The notes: generated by a model not told the origin, from the sequence alone. A DNA stretch of 64,000 bases from Bacteroidales bacterium (GCA_017519865.1 JAFWRQ010000023.1:36259-100258); one strand, 5' to 3'. Shown: positions 1 to 10,283, counted from the stretch's first letter. Program-made: numbers and translations.

Positions 1-1484
1 ACGCCGAACTCGTCGAGAAGGCTGCCGAGTTTGACGAGGAGCTCATGATGAAGTTCTTCGACGAGGGCGACCTCACCGAGGAAGAGATCATCAAGGGCCT
101 CTCCACCGGCTACGCCAACGGCGATGCATATCCCGTGTTCTGCCTTTCCGCAAAGAAAGACGTCGGTGTCCGCCGTCTTCTCGAGTTCATCACCCACCTC
201 GGCATCGTGCCCGCAGGCAAGGAAAGCGACCCCGCATCCCTCTATATTTACAAGAACGACGTCGAGCAGCACCTCGGCGAGGTCTCGTTCTTCAAGGTCA
301 TGAGCGGCATCGTCACCACCGGTGTCGACTTCGAGGAGCCCAATACCGGTGCCAAGGAGCGTTTCTCCGCCCTCTACGCCGTCGCAGGCCTCAAGAAGGA
401 GTCCGTCAACTGCCTGCACGCCGGTGACTTCGGCTGCGTCGTGAAGCTCAAGAACGGCAAGGCCGGCACTACGCTCTGCGCCATCGGCGCCGGTCTCGAC
501 TACGGCAAGATCGCCTATCCCGCCCCCAAGTACCGCTGCGCCATCAAGGCCAAGGTCCAGCAGGACGAGCAGAAGCTCGGCGACGCCCTCAAGAAGATCG
601 CCTCCCAGGATCCCACCGTCATCGTGGAGTATTCCAAGGAGCTTCGCCAGACCATCCTCAGCGGCAACGGCGAGCAGCACATCAATGTCGTGAAGTGGAG
701 ACTCAACAACGAGTTCGGTCTCGACGTCGAGCTCTTCGCTCCGAAGGTCCCGTACCGCGAGACCATCACCAAGGTCGCCTGCGCCCAGTACCGTCACAAG
801 AAGCAGTCCGGCGGCGCCGGCCAGTTCGGTGAGGTGCACCTCCTCGTCTGCCCTGCCGAGGGTGAGCTGAACACCAAGTTCATGATCAACGGCAAGGAAA
901 CCCAGCTCAACATCAAGACCCAGGACATCACCGAGATGGAGTGGGGCGGCAAGCTCGAGTTCTACAACTGCGTCGTCGGTGGTGCCATCGACCTCAGCTT
1001 CATGCCCGCTATCCTTAAGGGTATCAAGGAGCGCATGGTCGAAGGACCTCTCACCGGTTCCTATGCCCGCGACATCCGCGTCTTCGTCTACGACGGCAAG
1101 ATGCACCCGGTCGACTCCAAGGAAATCGCCTTCATCATCGCTGGCCGCAACGCCTTCCGTGAGGCTTTCCGCAACGCCGGTCCCAAGATCCTCGAGCCTA
1201 TCTACAATGTCGAGGTCATGACCCCGGCCGAGTACCAGGGCGCCTGTATGTCCGACCTCCAGAACCGCCGCGGTATCCTCGGCGACATGGGTTCCGACAA
1301 GGGCTTCGCCATCCTCAAGGCCCGCGTTCCTCTCGCTGAGCTCTACCGTTACTCCACGACCCTGAGTTCCATCACCTCCGGTTCCGCGACCTTCACCATG
1401 GAGTTCGCCGACTACCAGCCTGTCCCGGGAGACGTCCAGACCAAGCTCCTCGCCGACTACGCCGCCCAGGAGGAAGAGGACTAG
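1..1484 (+). CDS. EF-G-family translation factor, 5'-truncated by window edge
   Basis: The reading frame is open from base 3, so the gene starts before the window; 493 codons remain. What is left begins at the end of the GTPase domain (FCLSAKKDVGVRRLLEFI) and continues through the beta-barrel domain II, domain III, domain IV with the conserved stretch HKKQSGGAGQFGEVHLLV, and domain V. EF-G moves tRNA and mRNA through the ribosome in the cytoplasm. The acidic C-terminus (QEEED) and a domain II sequence unlike textbook EF-G suggest the stand-alone second EF-G found in Bacteroidales rather than the copy in the rpsL-rpsG operon; the absence of str-operon neighbours downstream fits. The G domain, which would decide GTPase competence, is outside the window. 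A strong terminator follows. Confidence 0.9.
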   Translation, partial: AELVEKAAEFDEELMMKFFDEGDLTEEEIIKGLSTGYANGDAYPVFCLSAKKDVGVRRLLEFITHLGIVPAGKESDPASLYIYKNDVEQHLGEVSFFKVMSGIVTTGVDFEEPNTGAKERFSALYAVAGLKKESVNCLHAGDFGCVVKLKNGKAGTTLCAIGAGLDYGKIAYPAPKYRCAIKAKVQQDEQKLGDALKKIASQDPTVIVEYSKELRQTILSGNGEQHINVVKWRLNNEFGLDVELFAPKVPYRETITKVACAQYRHKKQSGGAGQFGEVHLLVCPAEGELNTKFMINGKETQLNIKTQDITEMEWGGKLEFYNCVVGGAIDLSFMPAILKGIKERMVEGPLTGSYARDIRVFVYDGKMHPVDSKEIAFIIAGRNAFREAFRNAGPKILEPIYNVEVMTPAEYQGACMSDLQNRRGILGDMGSDKGFAILKARVPLAELYRYSTTLSSITSGSATFTMEFADYQPVPGDVQTKLLADYAAQEEED

Positions 1485-1502
1485 ACCTTTCAGCCAAGAC
1501 AG

Positions 1503-1534
1503 AAAAAGTGCCGGTTTCCGTCCGGCACTTTTTT
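1503..1534 (+). terminator. Intrinsic terminator after the EF-G paralogue
   Basis: A 12-base stem (AAAAAGTGCCGG pairing with CCGGCACTTTTT, loop of 7) ends in a T run. The T run is followed at once by the TATCTTTG promoter element of the next gene. Confidence 0.9.
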
Positions 1535-1536
1535 GT

Positions 1537-1544
1537 TATCTTTG
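1537..1544 (+). promoter_or_regulatory. -7 element TATCTTTG for the S51/ATP-grasp gene
   Basis: Exact match to the Bacteroidota -7 consensus TAnnTTTG, only 8 bases before the chosen ATG at 1553, which decides that start over an in-frame GTG further upstream inside the terminator. Confidence 0.7.
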
Positions 1545-1552
1545 CAGGCGCA

Positions 1553-3460
1553 ATGACGCTGATACTTACAGGGAGCCCCACCAGGTACGGGGAAGACCAT
1601 ATAACCGGGGACAACGGCCTGCTGGCCGAGGTGAAGTCGGCACTGCCGCGGCGGCCGCGCGTGCTGCTGGTCAGCGCGGCGCCCAACGACAGGGGATTCA
1701 CCGACTACGTACTCGAGTCCATGACGGAGTGCATATGCAGGTCCGGGATAGAACCCGCCGGGGTGACGATGCTGGACCGGCGCAATGCGGACCGCGCGCC
1801 GGCGCTGGTCCGCGCCGCGGACTGGATCGTCATGTGCGGCGGGCATGTACCTACCCAGAACCGTTTCATCCATGAGATCCGCCTGAAAGGACTCCTGAAA
1901 GGCTTTGACGGCCTGGTGATGGGGTGCAGCGCCGGGTCGATGAACTGCGCGGAACGCGTATATTCGCATCCGGAACTTCCGGGAGAGGCCGTGGACCCGT
2001 CATATCCCCGCTGGCTGGAAGGCCTCGGCCTGACTACCCGCCAGATCGTACCGCATTATGACCAGGTCCGTCACGCGGAGGTCGACGGGCTGAGGCTTTT
2101 CGAGGACATCATCTTCCCGGAGAGCTGGCGTCACGCTTTCTACACATTCCCCGACGGGGGATACATCATCTCAAAGGACGGCCATGAGGAGATCCGCGGC
2201 CTTGCCTGGGAGATATCCAATGGCCAGATGAGACAGATATCTGATGAAAACCGAATATATACATTCATGAACGTCATTTTTATTTCCCCACACTTCCCAC
2301 AGACTTACAGTCATTTCTGCTCGGGTCTGCGCGCAAATGGCGCGAACGTACTGGGCATCGCGGATGCCCCGTGGCACGAACTCAGCGACGAGTTGCGCGG
2401 TGCCCTTACAGACTATTACAAAGTCAACAACCTTGAGGATTACGGCGAGATGTACCGGGCAGTCGCCTGGTTCGCCCATAAATACGGCAAGATCGACTGG
2501 ATCGAGTCCAACAACGAGTACTGGCTTGAGCAGGATGCCCGCCTGCGCACGGACTTCAACGTCACCACCGGCATCAAGAGCGACCACGTGTCCGCCATCC
2601 GCAACAAATCCGAGATGAAGAAATACTACGCTGAGGGCGGTATACCTACGGCGCGGCAGATAAAGGGCTCCGCCGGACAGGCCGCCGTGAGGGCCTTCGC
2701 CCGCAAGACGGGATTCCCCGTCATCGCGAAGCCCGACAGCGGCATGGGCGCTTCCGGTACCTACAAGCTGTGCTCCGAAGCGGAACTCGCCGACTGGTTC
2801 CTCTCGCATCCTGACAACTACGGTGCGTTTGTCATCGAAGAGTTCATAACCGGCCTTCTGGTGAGCTACGATGCCATTTACAATTCAGAGGGACAGCCGA
2901 TATTCGAGAACAATACGGTGTTTCCCACTCCCATAATGGAGATAGTCCACGCCAATTCCGAGACGTGCTACTGGACCAATAAGACCGTCCCGGCAAAACT
3001 CGCCGCCATAGGCCGCCGCACAGTCAAGGCCTTCGGCATCAAGGGCCGCTTCGTCCATCTGGAATTCTTCCAGCTGGACCGCGACCGCGAAGGCCTCGGC
3101 AGGAAAGGCGACTACGTCGGCCTGGAGGTGAACATGCGCCCGCCGGGAGGCTATACCCCCGACATGATGGATTTCGCGCATTCCACCGACGTGTTCAAGA
3201 TCTGGGCGGACATGGTGGTCTTCGACAAGGCCGTCAAGGAGCAGGGCGAGCAGTTCTACTGCGCCTATGCCGGCCGCCGCGACTGCTACACTTACAGGCA
3301 TAGCCACGAGGAGATCATGTCCCGTTACGGCTCCAATGTCTGCATGGCCGAACGCGTCCCGGCCGCCCTGGCGGACGACCTCTGCGACATGGCCTACATA
3401 GCACGCTTCAAGGACCGGAAAGAAATCGAAAAGTTCTTCGATTTTGTCTGCCTTAAATAG
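1553..3460 (+). CDS. Peptidase S51-like / ATP-grasp fusion protein
   Basis: 635 aa. Residues 1 to about 230 resemble peptidase S51 (PepE/cyanophycinase, class I amidotransferase-like fold): the GGHVPTQN strand turn and the nucleophile motif GCSAGSMN are present. Residue 239 is an in-frame Met that begins [18 protein letters not shown], the typical beginning of a free-standing ATP-grasp carboxylate-amine ligase; the ATP-grasp part continues to the end ([26 protein letters not shown]). So one half could cut and the other could form an amide or peptide bond, probably in the cytoplasm. The substrate is unknown. There is no stop codon and no TAnnTTTG element between the halves, so a single chain is the simplest reading, although an internal start at 2267 could also yield the ligase alone. 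The ATG at 1553 is chosen because it follows the promoter. Confidence 0.8.
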   Translation: MTLILTGSPTRYGEDHITGDNGLLAEVKSALPRRPRVLLVSAAPNDRGFTDYVLESMTECICRSGIEPAGVTMLDRRNADRAPALVRAADWIVMCGGHVPTQNRFIHEIRLKGLLKGFDGLVMGCSAGSMNCAERVYSHPELPGEAVDPSYPRWLEGLGLTTRQIVPHYDQVRHAEVDGLRLFEDIIFPESWRHAFYTFPDGGYIISKDGHEEIRGLAWEISNGQMRQISDENRIYTFMNVIFISPHFPQTYSHFCSGLRANGANVLGIADAPWHELSDELRGALTDYYKVNNLEDYGEMYRAVAWFAHKYGKIDWIESNNEYWLEQDARLRTDFNVTTGIKSDHVSAIRNKSEMKKYYAEGGIPTARQIKGSAGQAAVRAFARKTGFPVIAKPDSGMGASGTYKLCSEAELADWFLSHPDNYGAFVIEEFITGLLVSYDAIYNSEGQPIFENNTVFPTPIMEIVHANSETCYWTNKTVPAKLAAIGRRTVKAFGIKGRFVHLEFFQLDRDREGLGRKGDYVGLEVNMRPPGGYTPDMMDFAHSTDVFKIWADMVVFDKAVKEQGEQFYCAYAGRRDCYTYRHSHEEIMSRYGSNVCMAERVPAALADDLCDMAYIARFKDRKEIEKFFDFVCLK

Positions 3461-3472
3461 ACCTTTTTTTGT

Positions 3473-3480
3473 TACATTTG
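3473..3480 (+). promoter_or_regulatory. -7 element TACATTTG for aspS
   Basis: Matches TAnnTTTG, 26 bases before the aspS ATG. It lies just after the stop codon of the previous gene and a run of seven T. Confidence 0.65.
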
Positions 3481-3506
3481 TTGATTGGAACAAAAGCACA
3501 CGAGAT

Positions 3507-5276
3507 ATGTACAGAACCCACACTTGCGGTGAGCTGAGGCTCTCCGACCAAGGCAAGAAAGTCACCCTGGCGGGATGGGTGCAGAAATCCCGCAAACTCG
3601 GAGGAATGACCTTCATCGACCTGCGTGACCGCTACGGCATCACCCAGCTCGTGGTCGATGCCGCCGCTCCCGCGGAGCTGGTAGAGACCGCGACCTCGCT
3701 GGGCCGCGAGTTCGTGATCCAGGTGGTCGGCACTGTCGTCGAGCGCCAGAGCAAGAACCCCAAGATGCCCACCGGCGACATCGAAGTGTCCATCGAGTCC
3801 ATCAATGTCCTGAACAGATCCGTGACCCCTCCGTTCACCATCGAAGAGGAGAGTGACGGCGGCGAGGACATCCGCGCCAAATACCGTTATCTCGACCTTC
3901 GCAGGCCTCCGCTCCAGCGTGCCCTGGCCCTCCGCCACCGTCTCGCCCAGGAAATCCGCACCTATCTTGATGCCCAGGGTTTCATGGAGATCGAGACCCC
4001 CTATCTGATCAAGTCCACCCCGGAGGGTGCGCGCGACTTCGTCGTGCCGTCCCGCATGAACCCGGGCCAGTTCTACGCCCTGCCCCAGTCGCCTCAGACC
4101 TTCAAGCAGTTGCTTATGGTTGCGGGCTACGACCGTTACTTCCAGATCGTGCGCTGCTTCCGTGACGAAGACCTGCGCGCCGACCGCCAGCCGGAGTTCA
4201 CGCAGATCGACTGCGAGATGAGTTTCGTGGAGCAGGAGGACGTCCTGAACATGTTCGAGGGCATGATGCGCTCGATGTTCAAGAACGCCCTCGGCGTCGA
4301 CATCCCCGATCCGCTCCCGCGCATGAGCTGGTACGACGCCATGGATTTCTACGGCTCCGACAAACCCGACATCCGTTTCGGAATGAAGATACACGAGGTC
4401 ACGGACAAGGTCCAGGGCCATGGATTCTCCGTATTCGACAGCGTCGAGTACGTCGGCGCCATCGCCGCCCCCGGCTGCGCCGGCTATACCCGCAAGGAAC
4501 TCGACGCCCTCACCGAATGGGTCAAGCGTCCCCAGGTCGGCGCCAAGGGCCTGGTGTACATCAAGTGCAATGAGGACGGTACTTTCAAGTCCAGCGTGGA
4601 CAAGTTCTATTCTCCGGAGGAGCTGGCAGAGGTCGCCGCGGCCGTCGAGGCCAAGGCCGGAGACCTCGTGCTCGTGCTCTGCGGCCCCAAGCGCAAGACC
4701 CAGACCATGCTCGGCGTCCTGCGCATCGAGATGGGCGGCCGCCTCGGCTTCCGCGACCCCAAGGTCTTCGCTCCGCTGTGGATCGTCGACTTCCCGCTCC
4801 TGGAGTGGAGCGAAGAGGACGGCCGCTTCTACGCGATGCACCATCCCTTCACCGCCCCCAAGCCGGAGCATGAGAAATGGTTCTATTCCGATAAGAAGGA
4901 GGACCTCGAGCGCGTCTGCGCCAATGCCTACGACTTCGTGCTGAACGGCACCGAACTCGGCGGAGGCTCCATACGTATCCACAACGCCGACATGCAGGGC
5001 CGCATGTTCGAAGTCCTCGGCATCGGCAAGGAAGAGGCCGAGTACAAGTTCGGCTTCATCATCAACGCCTTCAAGTTCGGCGCTCCGCCCCATGGCGGCC
5101 TCGCCTTCGGCTTCGACCGCGTCTGCGCCCTCTTCGGCGGCCAGGAGACCATCCGCGACTACATCGCCTTCCCGAAGAACAACCAGGGCCGCGACGTGAT
5201 GATAGACTCTCCTTCCCTCATCGACCAGGTCCAGCTCGACGAGCTGCAGATCAAGACTTGCGCCAAGGAGTTATGA
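3507..5276 (+). CDS. aspS: Aspartyl-tRNA synthetase
   Basis: 589 aa, the usual length of the bacterial type. It charges tRNA-Asp with aspartate in the cytoplasm. The N-terminal OB-fold anticodon domain (about 1-105) begins [11 protein letters not shown]; class II motif 2 is [18 protein letters not shown]; the bacterial GAD insertion domain lies in the middle; motif 3 is [14 protein letters not shown] near residue 530. The ATG at 3507 is chosen over an in-frame upstream start because family members begin with this MYRTH sequence and the promoter lies between the two. The stop overlaps the start of the epimerase gene (ATGA), so the two are probably translated together. Confidence 0.97.
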   Translation: MYRTHTCGELRLSDQGKKVTLAGWVQKSRKLGGMTFIDLRDRYGITQLVVDAAAPAELVETATSLGREFVIQVVGTVVERQSKNPKMPTGDIEVSIESINVLNRSVTPPFTIEEESDGGEDIRAKYRYLDLRRPPLQRALALRHRLAQEIRTYLDAQGFMEIETPYLIKSTPEGARDFVVPSRMNPGQFYALPQSPQTFKQLLMVAGYDRYFQIVRCFRDEDLRADRQPEFTQIDCEMSFVEQEDVLNMFEGMMRSMFKNALGVDIPDPLPRMSWYDAMDFYGSDKPDIRFGMKIHEVTDKVQGHGFSVFDSVEYVGAIAAPGCAGYTRKELDALTEWVKRPQVGAKGLVYIKCNEDGTFKSSVDKFYSPEELAEVAAAVEAKAGDLVLVLCGPKRKTQTMLGVLRIEMGGRLGFRDPKVFAPLWIVDFPLLEWSEEDGRFYAMHHPFTAPKPEHEKWFYSDKKEDLERVCANAYDFVLNGTELGGGSIRIHNADMQGRMFEVLGIGKEEAEYKFGFIINAFKFGAPPHGGLAFGFDRVCALFGGQETIRDYIAFPKNNQGRDVMIDSPSLIDQVQLDELQIKTCAKEL

Positions 5277-6463
5277 CAGGTTTCATCGCTACGGACGCTA
5301 TGATAAAGGACGTCAACGACGTCCTCGAGCACAATATCCTGCCGTTCTGGGACAGGCTCAAGGATCCTGCCGGGGGCTTCTTCGGCCAGATCGCGGGCGA
5401 CGGTACCCTCATCAAGGACGCCCCCCGCGGCGCCGTACTCAACGCCCGCATCCTCTGGACCTATTCCGCCCTCTACCGCAGGTTCCGCCGCAAGGAACAC
5501 CTGATGGCCGCCGTACACGCCAAGGACTATTTCGTGGAGCACTTCATGGACCACAAATACGGCGGAGTCTACTGGTCCCTTGACGCGAAAGGCAAGCGCC
5601 GGGTGGACAAAGCCCAGCTGTATGCCCAGAGTTTCGGCATCTATGCCCTGGCGGAGTTCTATGCCGCCACGGGCGACGACGAAGCGCTCAAGGCGGCGGT
5701 GAACATTTACCATATCGTGGAGAGGCATTTCGCCGACCCTGTCAACGGCGGTTACATCGAGGCCCTCGGCCGCGATTTCGAGCCGCTTCAGGACATGCGC
5801 CTGAGCGAGCATGACGTCAACTGCCAGAAGACGATGAACTCCCACCTCCATCTGCTGGAGGGCTATGCGGCGCTGTTCCGCATCTGGCCCGACCCGGGCC
5901 TGAGGAAGCGGGTCGAAGCGCTGCTGGAACTGCTTGGGACAAGGATAATCAACCCTGAAACCGGACATCTTGAACTCTATTTCGACAAGGACTGGACGGT
6001 AGTGCCCGGAGGTATCTCATACGGTCACGACATCGAGACGTCGTGGCTCGCACTTGAGTGCGCGATGGCCGTGCGGAGTTTCGACACGGTTGAGCGCACC
6101 CGCGCGCTGGCGCGCCGCCTGTACGCTGCTGGCCTCGAAGGCCTCCAGCCGGACGGCAGCCTGACCTACGAGGTCAAGGCCACCGGCGAGGCCGACAACT
6201 CCCGCCAGTGGTGGGTCCAGGCCGAGTCCGTGGTGGGCAATCTCTGGGCCTGGAAGTATCTTTCCGAACCGGAAGGATACGTACGTGCCGTCAAGGCCTG
6301 GGAATACATCTCGCACCACCTCGTCGACCGCGAAGGAGGGGAGTGGTGGTGGAGCTGTGACGCTTCCGGCTCGCCGGACCGCTCTTCCGACAAGGCGGGA
6401 GAATGGAAATGCCCTTACCACAATGTCCGGATGTGCCTGCAGGTGATCGGCATTTTCGACTGA
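5273..6463 (+). CDS. Cellobiose 2-epimerase-like (AGE family)
   Basis: 396 aa. An (alpha/alpha)6-barrel enzyme of the N-acylglucosamine 2-epimerase family. The closest functional type is cellobiose 2-epimerase, which turns cellobiose or related beta-linked disaccharides into glucosyl-mannose in the cytoplasm. Seen: [20 protein letters not shown], the catalytic-type His motifs [12 protein letters not shown] and [11 protein letters not shown], and the many Trp residues of the sugar pocket. No signal peptide. The ATG at 5273 overlaps the aspS stop and is preceded by AAGGAG, so aspS and this gene probably share a transcript, a chance pairing functionally. A relative acting on mannose or N-acyl sugars cannot be excluded. 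Confidence 0.85.
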   Translation: MTGFIATDAMIKDVNDVLEHNILPFWDRLKDPAGGFFGQIAGDGTLIKDAPRGAVLNARILWTYSALYRRFRRKEHLMAAVHAKDYFVEHFMDHKYGGVYWSLDAKGKRRVDKAQLYAQSFGIYALAEFYAATGDDEALKAAVNIYHIVERHFADPVNGGYIEALGRDFEPLQDMRLSEHDVNCQKTMNSHLHLLEGYAALFRIWPDPGLRKRVEALLELLGTRIINPETGHLELYFDKDWTVVPGGISYGHDIETSWLALECAMAVRSFDTVERTRALARRLYAAGLEGLQPDGSLTYEVKATGEADNSRQWWVQAESVVGNLWAWKYLSEPEGYVRAVKAWEYISHHLVDREGGEWWWSCDASGSPDRSSDKAGEWKCPYHNVRMCLQVIGIFD

Positions 6464-6470
6464 TTTTGGT

Positions 6471-6478
6471 TATATTTG
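6471..6478 (+). promoter_or_regulatory. -7 element TATATTTG for murB
   Basis: Matches TAnnTTTG and ends only 4 bases before the GTG start of murB, so the transcript would be leaderless or nearly so. Confidence 0.65.
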
Positions 6479-6482
6479 TATT

Positions 6483-7511
6483 GTGACAAGGATAGAGACG
6501 CATAAGGACCTGACCCGCAGGAATACCTTCGGAATGAAAGTATCCTGCGCCTGTTTCGTCGAATACGACTCGCTGGAGGACCTCTTCAGCCTGGATTTCG
6601 GCGAACTGCCGCAGCCGGTGTTCCACGTCGGGGCTGGCTCCAACCTTCTCTTCACCGGCGACTGGCCGGGCACCCTGCTGCACTCTTGCATCAAGTTCCT
6701 CCGTCCCATGGGCCTCGAGGAGGACGAGGTGCTCGTGGAGGTCGGCGCCGGGGCCGTGTTCGACTCCTTCGTGGAGTGGGCGTGCTCACGTGGCCTCTGG
6801 GGCGCCGAAAACCTCTCGCTCATCCCCGGAGAGGTCGGCGCCGCGGCCGTCCAGAACATCGGCGCGTACGGGGTCGAGGCCGGAGACATCATCGTCAGGG
6901 TGAACTGTTTCGACCGCGAGGCGCGCGAGATGGTGACCTTCGAGAATGCCGACTGCCGCTACGGTTACCGCACGTCTTTCTTCAAGGAGGAGGGCAAGGG
7001 CCGCTACATCATCACCAGCGTCCTGTTCCGCCTGTCCCGCAAGTACAATCCGAGGCTCGAGTACGGCAATATCCGTTCTGCGTTCGACGGCCGGCAGCCG
7101 ATGCATCCCGACGATGTGCGCAAGGCCGTCTCGGACATCCGCAAGGCGAAACTTCCGGATCCTGCCGAGACCGGCAGCGCCGGCAGTTTTTTCAAGAATC
7201 CCGTCATTTCCGCGGAGCATTTCGCCAGGATAGAGGAGGTAGCCCGTGCCGAGTCCGGCCCGGACGTGCGCGTTCCTCACTTCGACACCCCTGAAGGTGT
7301 CAAGGTGCCGGCCGCGTGGATGATAGAGCGCTGCGGCCTCAAGGGCTTCAGGCTCGGCGACGCGGCCGTCTATGAAAAGCAGCCCCTCGTCATCGTCAAC
7401 CTCACCGGTAAGGCCGCTCCCGAAGACATCCTTGCCCTTGAACGCAAGGTCATCGCTGCAGTTAAGGATAAATTCGGCGTGGAACTCCACCCGGAAGTCG
7501 AACACATATAA
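6483..7511 (+). CDS. murB: UDP-N-acetylenolpyruvoylglucosamine reductase
   Basis: 342 aa, GTG start. MurB is an FAD enzyme that reduces the enolpyruvyl group made by MurA to give UDP-N-acetylmuramate, in the cytoplasm. The FAD-binding motif HVGAGSNLLF, LSLIPGEVGAAAVQNIGAYG, the type I loop RYGYRTSFF and the catalytic-Ser motif GSAGSFFKNPV are all present; the conserved Glu near the end lies in LHPEVEHI. murA follows after 10 bases, so the two peptidoglycan-precursor genes form one operon, with the second enzyme of the pathway encoded first. Confidence 0.96.
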   Translation: MTRIETHKDLTRRNTFGMKVSCACFVEYDSLEDLFSLDFGELPQPVFHVGAGSNLLFTGDWPGTLLHSCIKFLRPMGLEEDEVLVEVGAGAVFDSFVEWACSRGLWGAENLSLIPGEVGAAAVQNIGAYGVEAGDIIVRVNCFDREAREMVTFENADCRYGYRTSFFKEEGKGRYIITSVLFRLSRKYNPRLEYGNIRSAFDGRQPMHPDDVRKAVSDIRKAKLPDPAETGSAGSFFKNPVISAEHFARIEEVARAESGPDVRVPHFDTPEGVKVPAAWMIERCGLKGFRLGDAAVYEKQPLVIVNLTGKAAPEDILALERKVIAAVKDKFGVELHPEVEHI

Positions 7512-7521
7512 TCTGTCGCCT

Positions 7522-8832
7522 ATGTCAACGTTCACGATCGAAGGCGGCCGGAAGCTTAGCGGCGAGATTGTCCCGCAGGGAGCCAAGAACGAAGCCCTGC
7601 AGGTCATCAGCGCAGTGCTTCTGACCTCCGAGGAGGTGAGGATCTCCAACATCCCCGAAATCCTCGATATCAAGAATCTCATCGTCATGCTCGAGGGCAT
7701 GGGCGTCAAGGTGCGTCGCCTGGCCAAGGGGGATTATTCCTTCCAGGCCGACGCCATCGACACTTCCTATGTGGAGAGCCTGGATTTCGTGCGCAAGAGC
7801 GCAGCGCTTCGCGGGTCCGTTATGCTGGTGGGACCGCTTCTGAGCCGTTTCGGACGGGCTTTCTTCCCCAAGCCCGGAGGCGACAAGATCGGCCGCCGCA
7901 GGGTGGACACCCATCTCGACGGCATGGTCCGCCTCGGCGCGGCGATGCAGTACAACTCCATAGTCCGGGCCTACCACCTGTGTGCTCCTAAGGAGGGCCT
8001 TAAAGGCTGCTATATGCTGCTTGACGAGGCTTCCGTCACCGGCACGGCCAACATCGTGATGGCCGCCGTGCTCGCCGAGGGCGTCACGACCATCTACAAC
8101 GCCGCGTGCGAGCCTTACGTCCAGCAGCTCTGCCGCCTGCTGACCGCCATGGGCGCCAGGATCGAAGGCATAGGCTCAAACCTTCTGACCATCACCGGAG
8201 TGAAGGAACTGCACGGCGCCTCGCACCGCATCCTTCCGGACATGATCGAGGTAGGCAGTTTCATCGGCCTGGCCGCCATCTGCCAGTCGTCCCTCACCAT
8301 CAAGGACGTATCCTACAAGGACCTGGGCATCATCCCCGAGTGCTTCCGCCGCCTGGGAGTCAAGCTTGAACAACGCGGTGACGACATCTTCGTCCCCGAG
8401 CAGGAGTCTTACGAGATCGAATCCTTCATCGACGGGTCCATAATGACCCTCGCCGACGCCCCCTGGCCCGGCCTTACGCCGGACCTCCTGAGCGTCATGC
8501 TGGTGGTCGCCACCCAATGCAAGGGCAGCGTGCTGATCCATCAGAAGATGTTCGAAAGCCGCCTCTTCTTCGTCGACAAGTTGATCGATATGGGTGCGCA
8601 GATCATCCTCTGTGACCCTCACCGTGCCGTAGTCATCGGCCACGACCACCGTTTCCGCCTGAGGGCCAACAATATGACCTCGCCCGACATCCGCGCGGGT
8701 ATAGCCATGCTTCTGGCGGCCATGTCCGCCAAGGGCACTTCCGTGATAGACAATATCGAGCAGATCGACCGCGGATACGAAGACATCGATATCCGCCTCA
8801 ACGCCTTGGGCGCAAGTATTACCCGGGGTTAA
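7522..8832 (+). CDS. murA: UDP-N-acetylglucosamine 1-carboxyvinyltransferase, Asp-type active site
   Basis: 436 aa. MurA transfers enolpyruvate from PEP to UDP-GlcNAc, the first committed step of peptidoglycan synthesis. The N-terminal GAKNEALQVISAVLL and the C-terminal domain with RGYEDIDIRLNALGA fit the family. The catalytic loop reads PKPGGDKIGRRRVDTHL: Asp121 (codon 7882-7884) stands where most MurA proteins have the Cys that fosfomycin alkylates. The ATG at 7522 is chosen because the family begins here and murB ends at 7511. The stop codon overlaps the 3' end of the convergent gene by 4 bases. Confidence 0.96.
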   Translation: MSTFTIEGGRKLSGEIVPQGAKNEALQVISAVLLTSEEVRISNIPEILDIKNLIVMLEGMGVKVRRLAKGDYSFQADAIDTSYVESLDFVRKSAALRGSVMLVGPLLSRFGRAFFPKPGGDKIGRRRVDTHLDGMVRLGAAMQYNSIVRAYHLCAPKEGLKGCYMLLDEASVTGTANIVMAAVLAEGVTTIYNAACEPYVQQLCRLLTAMGARIEGIGSNLLTITGVKELHGASHRILPDMIEVGSFIGLAAICQSSLTIKDVSYKDLGIIPECFRRLGVKLEQRGDDIFVPEQESYEIESFIDGSIMTLADAPWPGLTPDLLSVMLVVATQCKGSVLIHQKMFESRLFFVDKLIDMGAQIILCDPHRAVVIGHDHRFRLRANNMTSPDIRAGIAMLLAAMSAKGTSVIDNIEQIDRGYEDIDIRLNALGASITRG

Positions 8833-10283
8833 TCTTCCGTTACAGAGACATCCGCCACACCGGTGGCGAGCAGGGCCATCCTCAGTGATTCGGCCTTGAG
8901 CCGGTCGTTTACCGGAGCCGCCGTGACGACGGTCCCTTCGTCCGTCTTCCGGACAGAAGGTGCGGACCCGGTGAGCAGGCGGATGACAGTCGCTGCATAA
9001 CGCGGCAGGCCGCCGTCGCCGGGCACGGATGCGCTGACAGTGATGGAGGGCGCGGGCGGAAGCACGAGATACTCCTCGTAAGAGCCCTCCGGCAGGATGT
9101 GCGTCCGCGTACCCGACTCTTCCAGTTCGAGGAATGCGTCGTCGCCGATGCGGGTCAGCACGAGCCCGACGGATGTCTGGGCATCCTCCCCGCTTGCAGT
9201 CTGTGCCGGGGAAAGTCCCTGGACGCCGTTTCCGGCGAGGAAACTCTGCCCGATGACCAGCAGGTTCCGGTTCGCGGCCTCAAGCCGCTGCCGCAGGCCT
9301 TCCAGTTCCTTTTCCTTCTCGAAAAGTATTGTCTCTTCCAGTTCTTCCCGCATCAGTCTCAGATACTCTTCAGCGACCGCGAGCGAGTCGCGTATGGCGC
9401 GGACGGCGGCATTGCCGGCCGTATATGCGCTCATGTCCACGCTGGTCCTGGAGCGTCTGGCCGCAGGCACCCTGCGGACCGGCTCCATCGCGGCTATGTT
9501 CCTGAGCGCGCGGGGGTCTCTTACGACCCTCCTTTCCGGTACCGGGTCGTACGCGAGCACGTATATGTTTAAACTGTCAGCCGTGCAGTCGCGGTCCGAC
9601 ACGAGCACGGAGTGCGTCCCGTCACCCGCGTCAGCGTACAGGAGGTCGTCGAAGGGGGAGGAAAAGGGAAAGCCCATGTTGACCGGGTCGCTCCATTTCC
9701 CGGTGGAGCGGTCGCGTCTCATCACGTAGAGGTCGTAGCCTCCCGCGCCGACGCGGTCCTTGGCGGAGAAATACAGGGTGTTGCCGTCCCGGCTCGTGGA
9801 GCGGAAGCGCTTCACGGGGTTTTCCCCCTTGTCGGGGAACATGTTGAAGAAGTCCTTGCGTGCGAACTGTCCCCGCGCCACCACCCGGGCAATCGAGACG
9901 GCGGACGTCATCCTGAGTCCGGCCCGGCTGCTGGACAGGGCCTTCTGGATGGTGCCGGCCTGTGAAGAGTCCGCCGACGATGCGGCGTTGAGGAGGACAT
10001 CCACCGCGGAACTGAAATCGTAGGACTTGTGGAGGGAGTCGGCAAGGGCAATCTGCCGGGCGACCGCCGTCCTCCGCCGCTCAGGAGACTCCGCCAGCGA
10101 CTGGCGGAGGGAGTCCACCTTGGCCTTGAGGCGCTCGGAAGAGTTGCGCCCGCCCGCCACTGTCACCGTGTCTGCCTTTGGCGGCTCTCCGGTGCCCTCC
10201 TGCTGTTGGGCGCTCAGAGTACCGGAGGCGGCCAGCAGCAAAGCGCCGGTCAGGGTGAAAACCCGTAATAGTCCTCTGTCCAT
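8829..10283 (-). CDS. PD40-repeat secreted envelope protein
   Basis: 484 aa. The start at 10283 gives a signal peptide (MDRGLLRVFTLTGALLLAAS...SAQ). Residues about 130-240 carry PD40-like beta-propeller repeats of the OmpA-associated type (GGYDLYVMRRDRSTGKWSDP, DDLLYADAGDG). A helical segment rich in Glu, Leu and Arg (EEYLRLMREELEETILFEKE) looks like a coiled coil. The C-terminal part (PRYAATVIRLLTGSAP...) may be a SPOR-like domain. No OmpA peptidoglycan-binding domain was seen, so this is probably a periplasmic or cell-surface scaffold protein of unknown partner. An upstream in-frame Met at 10394 is rejected because the promoter element lies inside that extension. Confidence 0.7.
   Translation of the reverse strand: MDRGLLRVFTLTGALLLAASGTLSAQQQEGTGEPPKADTVTVAGGRNSSERLKAKVDSLRQSLAESPERRRTAVARQIALADSLHKSYDFSSAVDVLLNAASSADSSQAGTIQKALSSSRAGLRMTSAVSIARVVARGQFARKDFFNMFPDKGENPVKRFRSTSRDGNTLYFSAKDRVGAGGYDLYVMRRDRSTGKWSDPVNMGFPFSSPFDDLLYADAGDGTHSVLVSDRDCTADSLNIYVLAYDPVPERRVVRDPRALRNIAAMEPVRRVPAARRSRTSVDMSAYTAGNAAVRAIRDSLAVAEEYLRLMREELEETILFEKEKELEGLRQRLEAANRNLLVIGQSFLAGNGVQGLSPAQTASGEDAQTSVGLVLTRIGDDAFLELEESGTRTHILPEGSYEEYLVLPPAPSITVSASVPGDGGLPRYAATVIRLLTGSAPSVRKTDEGTVVTAAPVNDRLKAESLRMALLATGVADVSVTED

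Noticed and set aside
3453-5093. Long open frame (546 codons) on the strand opposite aspS
   Set aside because: It is a mirror of the GC-rich codons of aspS, with His/Glu/Ala/Leu-biased protein, no domain and no promoter.
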